Notes under the pieces: generated by a model
What the model saw: the letters and a program-made list of their open reading frames with translations, nothing else
Databases searched by the model: none
Told to the model about the DNA's origin: nothing
Position numbers and translations under genes: made by a program
Source: Scilla litardierei
Lineage: Eukaryota > Streptophyta > Magnoliopsida > Asparagales > Asparagaceae
Reading direction: 5' to 3'
Assembly: GCA_030789695.1 (NCBI GenBank)
Contig: CM061142.1
Location: 282,660,165 to 282,724,164 of the forward strand
DNA: 64,000 nt
In this document: one piece after another, positions 34,896 to 45,802 of the stretch
How the letters are laid out: each line of letters opens with the position of its first letter
How positions within the stretch are numbered: the first letter of the stretch is position 1

Positions 34896-35199
34896 TATCG
34901 ATTGGGATTTGCAAGAGATTGGATCCCAATTCGATAGGAAACCCTAGAAATCCGAATTTGGTTGAAATTGAGTTTCCGTAGTATCGGTTTGCAAGATATT
35001 GGACCGATACTAGGGTTCTCGGTTGCAATTTCATACCGATACCCATTTGCAGGAGATTGGACAGGTAGGAACTATCCTAACCTAGGTCGCGGCCCGAGTT
35101 TGCACGAGAGTGGGCTCGGGACGCGATTGAACGATGATGTTGATCCTAATGCTAGCTTGCCTAGGCTAGGGTTTGCAAGAGATTGGACCCGAACCTAGG
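34896..35199 (+). other. Array of five stem-loops with constant 14-nt loop (B1 LTR)
   Basis: Loop consensus TTGCAAGAGATTGG. Stem 1: TATCG-ATTGGGAT with ATCCCAAT-TCGATA, one bulge (34896-34936). Stem 2: TAGTATCGGT with ACCGATACTA, perfect (34979-35012). Stem 3: TACCCGT with ACGGGTA, perfect in the 3' LTR (45028-45055); in the 5' LTR both CG steps decayed to CA. Stem 4: TCGCGGCCCGAGT with GCTCGGGACGCGA (35087-35125, loop TTGCACGAGAGTGG). Stem 5: CCTAGGCTAGGGT with ACCCGAACCTAGG, two mismatches (35160-35199). The arms are unrelated in sequence, yet each pairs. Confidence 0.8.
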
Positions 35200-35570
35200 T
35201 TTGCTATAGACCGGCAACAGCGCGAGAGCGTGAGCTAGGTTTTACATTCAGTTGCAACTAGTTCATCCGAAATTCTACTCTAGCAATTGTGATACCAATG
35301 AATCACATTGACGAGATACGGTGAGTGGCGGGGATTCCCTATTCCCTAGGCGTCTTTATTTGATTTGATATCTCTTTACTTTGTCTGACGATTGTGACAG
35401 CATCGCCGAAAGGCAAATTCCACTTTTCTGTCCATATAGCCAGGTTGTTCGGAGAAGGCACTGTCATACGTCCTCCCTATGTTCGATACCTGCTCGCCGC
35501 TACACCGTGCGCTTGCGATAAAACTACACGGTCGCTCTTTTGGGTGTACGCCCGGAAGCGATCAAGTTTT

Positions 35571-35588
35571 TGGCGCCGTTGCCGGGGA
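35571..35588 (+). promoter_or_regulatory. Primer binding site, tRNA-Asp (B1, first copy)
   Basis: Perfect TGGCGCCGTTGCCGGGGA, 6 nt after the LTR. Confidence 0.95.
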
Positions 35589-35657
35589 TTTATCTCCGTG
35601 CATTTGCGCCATACTAGGTTGTGCTCTTGGGTTACATTTTGGGATCGATCAAGTTTT

Positions 35658-35675
35658 TGGCACCGTTGCCGGGGA
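35658..35675 (+). promoter_or_regulatory. Second primer-site copy (B1)
   Basis: GATCAAGTTTTTGGCACCGTTG... repeats the LTR-end/primer-site junction 87 bp downstream with one mismatch (GCACC for GCGCC). It is a duplication of the junction; the first copy is the likely functional one. Confidence 0.85.
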
Positions 35676-35792
35676 GGCGATTGTGTTTGATCCTACCACC
35701 CTAGCTATTTCTTTCTTTTTGTTTTATTTCTTTATTTTTATCTAACCCTTCCATTGTGCTAATCACTTCTTTGAGACTTTGTTTTCCCGTGC

Positions 35793-38558
35793 ATGTACAC
35801 GAGATCCACTACGGACCCCATCGATATATTGTTTGATCCTGAGATCGAGCGTACATTGCGAAGAATCAGAGCGGAGAGGAGACCCGATACGGAAGGGAGG
35901 TTTATGAACGTCTGGGAGACGCCTGAAGAGTTAGCGGCAAGACTGGCGAGGATTATTTCCATTCGAGATAGGCTCCGGCCTAAGACTTCCTCCACGACCT
36001 CGTCCATAGCCATGCCGGAGTTGGCGGCCGACAAGAATTTTGAGTTGAAGACTGGGCTTGTGGTTCTGATGCAGCAGGATCCATTTCATGGGAACGCCCA
36101 TGAAAATCCCCACTACCACATCCAGCTCTTCCTATCAAAGTGCGCCACCTTCCAGATGCCGGGCGTTACCCTAGATGCCATCAGACTGCGCCTCTTCCCC
36201 TTCACATTAAAGGATAAAGCTCTTTATTGGTTGAGGACGCAAGATGAGGGAGTCTTTACCACATGGGATGAGTTGGCAAGCGCGTTCATCGACAAGTTCT
36301 ATCCGCCTTCCAAGACGGTAAAGATTAGGAGTGCTCTCATGTCCTTCAAGCAATGACCTCAAGAGACACTCTACGAGGCTTGGGAACGCTTCAAAGACCT
36401 GCAGCATCAGTGCCCCCACCATAGCATTGAAGATTGGAAGCTAGTCCATAGCTTCTACAATGGTCTCCAACCGGGGACCAAGCAGATTATTGATGCCGCG
36501 GCAAATGGGGCCATCCTATCGAAGACTCCCGACGAAGCTACGGCCTTAATTGAGGAGATGGCCTCGAACAATCAACAATGGGGCGACGAGCGAGGACACT
36601 CTTCGTCCTCCTTGAAGCCATCTAGCATCTATGAGGCAAAGGCCGTAGCGGAGCTGACCAACAAGTTCGATTCTCTCCACAAGGTAGTGGAGAGACTGGA
36701 GAAGTATATTACGGAGCCCCAAGGAACCCCTTCCACATCCGCACCAACAAATCAAATGTGTGATTGGCAAGACCAATCCGAAGCTATGTATTTGGGAGGA
36801 GAACAAGGAGAGGGATCTTTGGAGCAAGTTCAATACATCGCGGGGAACCAAGGATATTGGGCCAATCCGGCCACTAGAAACCATCCCGGTTTCTCCTATG
36901 CCAACAATGAAGGAGCATTGAACCCGCCGCAACAACTACCTCAACAAGCTCGACAACAACAACAACAACAACAACATTATCCACCGAGGGGGCCTCCGCA
37001 ACAAAATTTCCCACCAAAGCAACAAGTTGGACCCTATAGGCCGCCCGGATACAATCAAGGGTGGAGAAATCCAAACCCTCCACAAGCTCAACAACGATCT
37101 GAATTTGAAGCTAAGGTGGAGGAGTTTATGGTCGAGCAGAAGAAGATTAATGCTTCCTTGAAGGCGGGCCAAGACTCTCTTACAACTGTCGTTGGACAAA
37201 TTGCGGAGCAACTTGCGTTGCTAAATCGAAATAGTCAACAGTTGCTGGCGCAACCCGAGCAAAATCCACGGGGCAACACCGGCCATATCAACGACGTGGT
37301 TGCAGTTACTACGAGAGGCGGGAAGGATACCACCCCCGTCATGATTCCTACCGATGAGCCCGTGGTGGAGAGAGTAGAGCCAAGTGAACCTATAATTGAA
37401 GTTGAGAGAGAGAAAGAGCCGCAAAGAGAAGAAAAGTCCAGAGCGGAGCAATTAATTGAAGAGAGGCGTTTTATGCCACTGATCCCATTCCCTCATAGGC
37501 TTGCTAGAGCAAAGATGGAGAAGCGACTAGCCAAGTTTCTCGAGTATTTGAGAGGGGTAAGCCTCAATATCCCCTTCCTCGACGCTATCGTGGAAATCCC
37601 GACATACGCCAAGTTCCTAAAAGATTTGATTACGGGAAGAAAGAGGAAGGAGAAAATCATGCTCGCTGAGGAGTGGTCTTGGTTCACCAAGAGAGAGAAG
37701 GAGCCCGCCAAATTCAAAGACCCGGGGAGTTTTTGAATTCCTTGCACCTTAGGCGGCGTCCCTCTACAAAAGGCGTTGGTGGACTTAGGGGCTAGTGTTA
37801 GCCTCATGCCTCTCTCTATGTTCCTAAGACTAAACACCGGCACAAAATTGAAACCTACCGACATGCGGATACAACTAGCAGATGGTCGGATCACAAGGCC
37901 GGTAGGGATCGCAGAGGATATCCCGTTACAAGTCCCGGGGGGCATATGTTTGCCATGTGACTTCGTGATCATGGATGTCAAGGAGGAGGGAGATACGTCG
38001 CTAATACTTGGACGCCCGTTCCTCGCCACCGCCGGTGTCATTATCGACGTACGTGAAGGGACTCTAACATTGAATGTCGGCAACATCGAGGTGGAGCTTC
38101 ATATACCCAAGGCAATGAAACACATGCCTTATCATGAGGATCTGGACTATATGGACCTCCTTGACGAGGTTCTTGAGGAGGCGATCCCCCATTCCATCGG
38201 CGCTCTATTCAAGGATGATTTTAAGGAAGGGCCGGACTTAGGCCAAGAAGAAAAGATGGAGCATTCCCCCGACCCCTCCATGGAAATTGATGAAGGCGAC
38301 GCTGATGTCGCGAGAATACGAGAGCTCTGCAAGCTCTCAAAGATGAAGACTCCAAAGAAAGCCCCACCGATACGAAAATCGGTGTCACCGGTGAAGCCGA
38401 GGCCCGGAGCAAGCACTAGCTTGGGGGAGCCACCCCCCAACACTACCCGAGGCAAAGGAGCACCGAGGAAGAACACACCGCCACAACATCCAAATTTAAG
38501 CGTTCTTCCCAATAAATTCGACGGGTGCATCTCATGCGCACCCAATATCCCGCATTAA
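35793..38558 (+). pseudogene. gag-protease polyprotein of B1, two in-frame stops
   Basis: One reading frame of 922 codons from Met at 35793 (MYTRSTTDPIDIL), broken only by TGA at 36354 and TGA at 37734. At these points A1 has sense codons; the second is Ser in A1. Gag domain at about residues 85-260 (QQDPFHG, LYWLRTQDEG, EAWERFKDLQHQCPHH), then a Gln/Pro-rich linker, then the aspartic protease with VDLGASVSLMPLSMF near 37779-37820. No zinc knuckle is seen. It is an Athila-type polyprotein that makes the capsid and processes it. Apart from the two stops the frame is well kept. Confidence 0.9.
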
Positions 38559-38884
38559 ATTGAAAATCAAAGGGGGTCGAGCTCACGACCTTAAACGAGC
38601 ACTTGTCGGGAGGCAAGCCGACGGTTATCGCTTTAATTTTACTTTTTCCTTTATTTTTGTTTTAGAAATTATTAGTGTTTTGAGTCGTTTGCCTAAAAAT
38701 TTCGTGATAACGGGTCCTATTTTTCTTTGACAGGAGAGGAGAACGGGGTACCTATCATTAGGAGGGTGAACGAGGCGACGAGGAGCACTCCAGGAATGCG
38801 CTCGATGCTTAGGAGGAAGATGAAATCGACTGGAGGAAGAAAAATAGAGTTTAGAGCCCAAACGAAGCCAAACAGCAGAAAACA

Positions 38885-39230
38885 GGACTCACTCGGCCGA
38901 GTATACTAGTCACTCGGCCGAGCACATAAGCTCGTCCGCCCGAGCGGCTCACGAACGAGGGAAGTCTGATGTACCCAACTCTCTGTTTCTTTTCTTGATT
39001 TCAGTATAATTGCCACTCGGCCGAGTATATATATTCACTCGGCCGAGTAAAACTGATACGCTCCTAGGGCGAGTATTGCCGAGTAGCTTGAGCCACTCGG
39101 CCGAATGGACTTTTACCACTCGGCTGAGGGTGGCAAGGCCACTCGGCCGAGTCGTAAGCGGTGAGGAATTTTTCAAAATATTTCTGTTACGATCACTCGG
39201 CCGAGCGACTTAGTCACTCGGCCGAGTCGT
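38885..39230 (+). repeat. Internal palindrome cluster of B1
   Basis: About ten copies of CACTCGGCCGAGTGA-type palindromes, with pairs at 21-22 bp (38889-38921, 39015-39048, 39194-39226). The same motif as in the LTR occurs again between gag-protease and ORF2, ending about 12 bp before a TATA box. Confidence 0.9.
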
Positions 39231-39239
39231 AACTTTTCC

Positions 39240-39247
39240 TATATAAA
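39240..39247 (+). promoter_or_regulatory. Internal TATA box of B1 (upstream of ORF2)
   Basis: TATATAAA followed by a GC-rich leader. A possible intron follows (GTACCC at 39442 to TGCAG near 39602), leading to ORF2 at 39784. Promoter use is inference. Confidence 0.6.
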
Positions 39248-39783
39248 GGGGAGCGGGTCGGCGCGTTTTTCGAAACGAGAAAAAACCCAAACCGCGCGAA
39301 CGCTCGTCTCCCCCGCCCGCTGCCCCCTCCTCACTCACCCGACCTCGCTCGTCGCCGCCGTGCTCGGCCGACCACCGCCGACCGACGCTCCCTCCGCACC
39401 GCCCGAGTCGCCACCGGCGACCTCCTTGCCGGCCGAGCTCCGGTACCCTTATTTTGCCTATTTCCTCCTCTTTCTTGTATTTTTTGACGATCTGCGCACT
39501 AATCAAGCCCCAAATTCAAATTAACTTCATTATCTATCTATTATACCCTTAACCCCCCATACATTTTGAACATTACTCGCTGATATCTTCGTTTGATGTG
39601 CAGGGTATATTGGGGAGCTTAGGGGAGCCCAGGGGAGCTTCCGGGGAGCGTTTTTGGCTTCGTGGAGGCTGTGTCTTCGCACGCGTCCACTATATTGCTC
39701 TCGCGGCGTGTTACGGTATACTCGTTCCACTCATTTGTGCACGCCGCATTTTTTTACGTTTTTGGTGAGCACCCGGTGCCCAC

Positions 39784-41832
39784 ATGCCGCCCCGGACACG
39801 GCCGCGGTCGAGGAGAGCTTCCGCCAAGCGGAAGCGGCCGGATGAGGCCGGCCCCTCCCACAAGGTGGAGGACTCTCCTCCGCCTACACCACCACACCCC
39901 GTTCACCCTGCACAGCCACTCCCTGCCGACCCACAGCCACCACCACCGCCACCGGCTCCACTTGTCGGGCCGCTGGGGATTACGTTCCGGGACGACGCAC
40001 ACCGCGTCGTTTTTGAGCGCATTTCCCAGCGCTCGATTGTACCCTCCAGGTTCGCACACCTTGCAGACCTAGGACGCCTGGGGGTACTCGAGGGGATGCT
40101 CATGTTGTATGACAACGTGGGTTGGCGAGATTTTTTCCAGGTGTCGGCGGACACCTTCGTCCGTCCGACACTTGAGGTGCTTAGTTCTATCGCCCGGACC
40201 GACGAGGGATGCTCGTTTAGGTTCATGGACCGAGAGTGCCAGGTCACTCTCGGTATGATGAGAGCTTTCTTTTCGTGGCCCGATGTCCCCGGGGCCGACC
40301 GTGGTTACGCCCCCACTCACATTCCCCCACCTTCCTTCGATTCCAGCGCTTTCTGGGCCCGGATCACGGGTTTACCAGCTGCCTTTGACCCTAGTAGGGC
40401 CAAGGCCTCGGCCATCGTCCACCCCTGCCTCCGCATAGCTCAGCGCCTTATGGCGACTACCTTTTTGGCGAGGTATGAGCCTGGGACGATGTCCACGCCG
40501 GAGCTTTATATGCTCTATGCGATGACGCGCCCCAGAGCTCTAGCTAGGGAGAGTGACGAGTTGGTCCCCGCCGTCGTGATTGATATCGCGAGCTGGCTTT
40601 TGGACCGCATCATCGTATCGGTGAGCGCTCGCTCACCGATATGTTGCGGCGGTCTGATCACCCTGCTCGCCCTGATGACCGGCGAGGACCTTCTGGCTGA
40701 CCTGCGATGAGCCCCGGGCCCCACTTCACTGTCCATAGACGTCATGGCCCGGATGAAGATGCTACGTCCGCACGGTCAGCGGCACTGGGTTTGGTTGCAC
40801 AGTCCCTACGGTGCTGATTACATGATCCTTCCAAGCCCAGCTCGGACACAGATAGCACCAGCACAGGTGGACTGGCTTTCGGCGATGGATCTCCTGATCC
40901 CCGCCGCCTACGTGCTTGAGGCCGAGGAGGCCGAGTAGGCTGAGCAGGCCCACGCTGCACACGTTGCACCCGCTGACCCCGTTGCCCCTCAGCAGCCTGA
41001 TATTTCTGCTGCTCCCGACACCTCTGTCCACACTTCTGCCGGTGTCGGGAGTACACTCGCTGAGACCACCTCCACTACCTCCACCACTCCCACCACCACT
41101 CCCACCACAGCTGGCCCTCTGTCCGTTGAGCCCGTTTCCTCCACCCTACCCGAGCGCCCACCGACTATTGTTGAGAGCGGAGAGCCATCTTTCGCTGCCG
41201 TCGTGGAGACCGTGGTTGTCACCTCTGTCTCCACCGCAGCCGTACTTTTTGAGAGTGTCGTGACGTCTGTTCCCACGTCTGTGTCACCGACCTCTCTGGC
41301 CGCCTCGTCGCCACTTTTATACTCCACTTCCGTTGCTGCTGCTTCCACCTCATACCAGCCTGCACCCCAGCCTCGCACTGAGGCTAGGCCCACACTTGTG
41401 AGCACAGCACCCTTCCTCCACATGCCTGCTGAGCCCATCCACTACACCACCTGAGTCCGCCAGCCCCGTCCTGCACAGCACAGACAGGTGCGTCCCTCTG
41501 CACCACCTCCCCCCGACACTGTACTTCAGAGCATTCGTGCTCTCGAGGGGGCGGTGAGTGCCCTCAGAGGTGACCTCAGGACCATGTCTGCCACCGTCAC
41601 CGCTATGGCCAGCCGCTTCGACCTACTTCCGGGCATTCACTATTGCCTCACTCAGATTCTCGAGCGGCTTCCTCGCGTACCCACACCCACCCAGCAGGTA
41701 CCCACCCCCACTCCTACACACCCCCAGCCTGCTTCCACACCCACACCCACACCCACCCAGCAGGCTGTTCCCCAGCCACCACCACCACCACCTCCGCCTC
41801 AGGACGGAGACGGCGTAGCCCCACCCTCTTAG
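39784..41832 (+). pseudogene. ORF2 of B1: Athila ORF-1-like protein, three in-frame stops
   Basis: One frame of 683 codons from MPPRTRPRSRRASAKRKR (basic, nuclear-signal-like) to TAG at 41832, interrupted by TGA 40708, TAG 40936 and TGA 41452. The first 308 residues hold the domain found after gag in plant Athila-type elements (ITFRDDAHRVVFERI, LGMMRAFFSWPDVPG). A Thr/Ser/Pro-rich stretch follows, then a short predicted helix (SIRALEGAVSALRGDLRTM) and a proline-rich tail. No transmembrane pair typical of an envelope protein is obvious. Function unknown. The stops are consistent with C-to-T changes at CGA or CAG codons. Confidence 0.75.
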
Positions 41833-43713
41833 GTACCCTTGATGCCATTGATCCTTTTTGCCGTCATGCTACCCGTCTCTGCTCGGTCCTGATGATTTTT
41901 GCCCACCCCCCCTCCCCTCACTATTTTTGGGTCCACATTTTGTTCATATATTTCTATATCATTTTTGGGAGAGAGGGAGAGATTTTTGGTGTCACACTTT
42001 TATATCGGATTCACTCCTATATCTGCATGCATCATGTCCGCTTCATATTTTTCATTTCGTTATTTTTCTTTTTCTTTTTCATCATGCATGCATCCTCACC
42101 TACCCCTCACATTACACGTCTCTCGGTGTGCCACACTTCGCACATTGAGGACACTGTGCACTTTAGCTTGGGGGAGTGAGTTCTCACGTTCTTTTCGATT
42201 TACCACCTTTATTTTTAGTTTTTTTTCACGCCATTTTCTGCATTTGCACTCACTTTCATCACTTTTTCTTTTTTTACCATGCATCACGTTTTTTCTCATT
42301 TTCATTGTGTGCTGCATTGTAATTAGTTTCATTTTCCCTTTTTATCTTTTACTTCTTTCATCTCATGCTAGAGATGATTTTTCTGTGATGAAGATGACGT
42401 GGAGTTAGCTTTCTCTATATGCATGCTATATTTGTCGTGTCTTAGCTTTTGTTTCTGATATCATATGCTGAGATTTACCTTGCATTTAGAGATAGTAACC
42501 CACACTTTTTCCGTATGAAAATGGATGAAATTTTATTATTAGCTGAGTCTGAATATTCATATGTATGCTATCGCAGAAAACACACCAAGATTCACGCATT
42601 GAATGCTTATATCTGGAGTACCGTTTTCTTTTCCTATATCACTTCTATTTGCATGATTTGTACACTTCACTGCAGAATGATTGAATGATGTTAGCTATGA
42701 TAAATCTGGATTAGTTTTGCTTTTTTGTGATCGAAACTGAGTAGATTAGATTACCCTGCTGAAGTTGTCGTGCACGTCTTATAGAGTGAACTGAGAGACA
42801 TATTTATTTCTTTCTCCACATATCTCCCCTTAGCGATCCTAATATATGGCATTTCCCCCGTTATTAAATCCTAGCTCCAAATTTCCCAAAACCAAAAAAA
42901 AGGAAAAAAAAAGAAAAAAATTCTTGTATATCCTTATTTCTCTTTGATTTGGGATCATTGTGTATATGTGAGATTAAAAAAAAGAGAAAAAAAAGAAAAG
43001 AAAGAAAAGAAAAGAGAGAAGAATCTCAATAAACGATCCCATCTCATGTTCTCTCTTTCTTCCCTCTTTTTGTTTTTATTTTTATTACTTTTGGAGCTTC
43101 ATAAAAATGGGGAAGTAAATATTGTTTTTGTATGCCACCACGCTTATAGATAAGCTTGGGGGGAGAATCCAATGATGTGTGTGAGAGAGTGACTACTTGA
43201 CGGTGCACGACAACCTAGGCTAAGTAATATTCTATACTCGGTGAGATTGTTTTAGCTTCACGAAATCCAGAAATCTATGCCTAGCACTCATTTCATGAAA
43301 TCCACGCTTTTCTATTCTTTCTATTCTATTGCGTGATATTCTTATACTCCTCATAGAAAGCATTCAATTGAAAAGTGTGTGATCTGCGATATTGTATACC
43401 GCTTTAAATGTTCAGACGATGTTAATTTTAGAATTATTCCGTTTTTCATGCTATATCAATATTCTTGGGTTTTCTATTTCCATTTGCACCATTATACTAT
43501 GATATCGAAATAAAAGTCTTTGACATGTGTTTTACATTCGGTGCATGCTATATGAGTAAGCAAAACCCACGTCCTGAGAAAAATGATCTAGCAGCTTCCC
43601 TCTTCGCTTTCTTCTTTCTTCTTCGTTTTTCGTTTTCCGTTTTTCGTCGTTTTCGTTTTCTGAATCCACCGGGTTCACCTTTTACTTATCTTCCTCGAGG
43701 ACGAGTAAGAGGT
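41833..43713 (+). other. B1 3' non-coding region
   Basis: T-rich, no convincing gene. It contains an imperfect hairpin with core CATTGAGGACACTGTG (42140-42159) followed by polypurine-like AGCTTGGGGGAG (42166-42177), a second tract AGCTTGGGGGGAGA (about 43152), and purine-rich runs at 42890-43020. Confidence 0.65.
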
Positions 43714-43728
43714 AAGCTTGGGGGATTT
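43714..43728 (+). promoter_or_regulatory. Polypurine tract of B1
   Basis: AAGCTTGGGGGATTT directly abuts the 3' LTR. The same tract abuts the (inverted) 3' LTR of A2 at 33406-33420. Confidence 0.9.
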
Positions 43729-45552
43729 TGATCACTCCGTATTTTACACCTTTTTTCCGCATGATTGCATGCCATTTAGATCGCTCAAATCACGTTTTTC
43801 ACGATTTATCGACAATATTGCGACACTTTTCACGATTTGTGGTTTTTGTCGGATTTCAGGAGATTTGGAGCGATTTGGAGTGATTCCGAGATACACCTAC
43901 TCCGGAGTGTCACCGAAGACTTCCCTGAGGGGTATTTTCAGATTGGAGAGGAGCGGAAGAAGAAAGAACGTCGTAGGAGAGACGAGGAGGCAAAAACACT
44001 CAGAATGGGCATTTTTAGTGTCTCACTCGGCCGAGTGAAGGAGTCACTCGGCCGACCAGCGAGACCCCGCTCAGCCGGCCAGATCGGACACGCTCCAAGT
44101 GTGCACTCGGCCGAGCATCAGAAGCCACATCGGCCGAGTGACAAAACCCCGTCCGCCCGAGTGGCACTCAGACGACGCCCATCAAAAACTCCCAACTTAC
44201 TGTTTTTCGTCAGTCTGAGCATCAGAAGACCCACTCGGCCGAGTGGCAATTGCCGACCGCCCGAGTGAAGAGAAGCCCATCGACCGAGTGAAGACAACTC
44301 ACTCGGCCGAGCGATGCCTGAAGTGAAGACCCCCAAGACCCCGGACTTACTGTAAATTCTCAGGGTCTCTCACTCGGCCGAGCGACGTTTGTCACTCGGC
44401 CGAGTAAGCCGCGCGCCTGTAGCGGAAAACACGATTTTGAAGAGGCGCAGGGGCATTTTGGTCACGGTTTTTTGGGCAGTTTTGAGGGGTATTTAACCCC
44501 TGATTCTAACCTAGGTTAGAGAGCTTTTTCCTTACTTTTTGACAGCCTTTTAGATTAAACTTTTTAACTTTTGATTCTTGTGATTGGAGAGGAGAGAAAA
44601 GGTTTATTTTGTTGGATTCTTGAAGAACTACATTGGTTTGTCTCCCTCTTCATTAAAAATCTCATTTTTATTGCTTATTTGAATATTGCCATGAATTCTA
44701 TTGCTATTTCAATTGATTATTCTTCTATTTGTGAAATGATTTGTGAGTAGTCCTAACGTCTTAGGGCGTGGGGATGAACCCTACGAGCCCAATTTCCGAT
44801 TTGTGATGATTTGATAGAACTATTGCTAGAATTGCTATTAGGGTTAGTTTGGGATCGATATATTACGGATAGCTAGGCGTTCATATCGATTGGGATTTGC
44901 AAGAGATTGGATCCCAATTCGATAGGAAACCCTAGAAATCCGAATTTGGTTGAAATTGAGTTTCTGTAGTATCGGTTTGCAAGAGATTGGACCGATACTA
45001 GGGTTCTCGGTTGCAATTTCATACTGATACCCGTTTGCAAGAGATTGGACGGGTAGGAACTATCCCAATCTAGGTCGCGGCCCGAGTTTGCACGAGAGTG
45101 GGCTCGAGACGCGATTGAACGATGATGTTGATCCTAATGCTAGCTTGCCTAGGCTAGGGTTTGCAAGAGATTGGACCCGAACCTAGGTTTGCTATAGACC
45201 GGCAACAGCGCGAGAGCGTGAGCTAGGTTTTACATTCAGTTGCAACTAGTTCATCTGAAATTCTACTCTAGCAATTGTGATACCAATGAATCACATTGAC
45301 GAGATACGGTGAGTGGCGGGGATTCCCTATTCCCTAGGCGTCTTTATTTGATTTGATATCTCTTTACTTTGTCTGACGATTGTGACAGCATCGTCGAAAG
45401 GCAAATTCCACTTTTCTGTCCCTATAGCCATGTTGTTCGGAGAAGGCACTGTCATACGTCCTCCCTGTGTTCGATACCCGCTCGCCGCTACACCGTGCGC
45501 TTGCGGTAAAACTACACGGTCGCTCTTTTGGGTGTACGCCCGGAAGCGATCA
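43729..45552 (+). mobile_element. 3' LTR of B1
   Basis: 1824 bp, same length as the 5' LTR. It carries the better preserved version of stem-loop 3 (45028-45055). Confidence 0.97.
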
Positions 45553-45802
45553 GATTCAAAGCCCTTGGCTTGAATGGCTCACAATCAATGAATCTCTCTT
45601 GAGGAATAAGAGTGAGGGAGAGATTCTAGTGAGAAGAGAAAGCTTTAGAATGGAGTTGATTTGCTTCTCTTTGATTTCTCTAAATCCCAAAATATGCAGC
45701 CTTGAATACAAGGAAAGAACCCCTCCAAGTATATATAGGATAGAGGAAAGAGAGAGGAAAAATCGTGGCATTTAATGCTCCAACGGCTCTATTCTGAAGC
45801 AG

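Larger units (their letters stand above)
33741..35564 (+). mobile_element. 5' LTR of B1
   Basis: 1824 bp, TGATCACTCC...GAAGCGATCA. It contains palindromes (34030-34425), a TATA-like TATTTAA (34502-34508) and a hairpin array (34896-35199). Confidence 0.97.
33741..45552 (+). mobile_element. B1: complete Athila-like element with gag-protease and long ORF2
   Basis: 11812 bp with two 1824-bp LTRs, TG...CA ends, and a perfect TSD GATTC (33736-33740, 45553-45557). Order: 5' LTR, doubled primer site, gag-protease (35793-38558), palindromes plus internal TATA box, ORF2 (39784-41832), non-coding region with three polypurine tracts, 3' LTR. No reverse transcriptase or integrase region. The LTRs differ at roughly nine sites in the first 380 bp and less further on, so the element is young but not brand new. 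Confidence 0.97.

Noticed and set aside
35571..35675. tRNA-Asp-like sequences as tRNA genes
   Set aside because: Only the 18-nt 3' end complement is present, directly after LTRs. They are primer sites, not tRNA genes.
39784..41832. ORF2 of B1 as a true envelope glycoprotein
   Set aside because: I see no signal peptide and no convincing membrane-anchor pair; the frame is basic at the start and Pro/Ser/Thr-rich at the end. Athila-type position alone is not enough.
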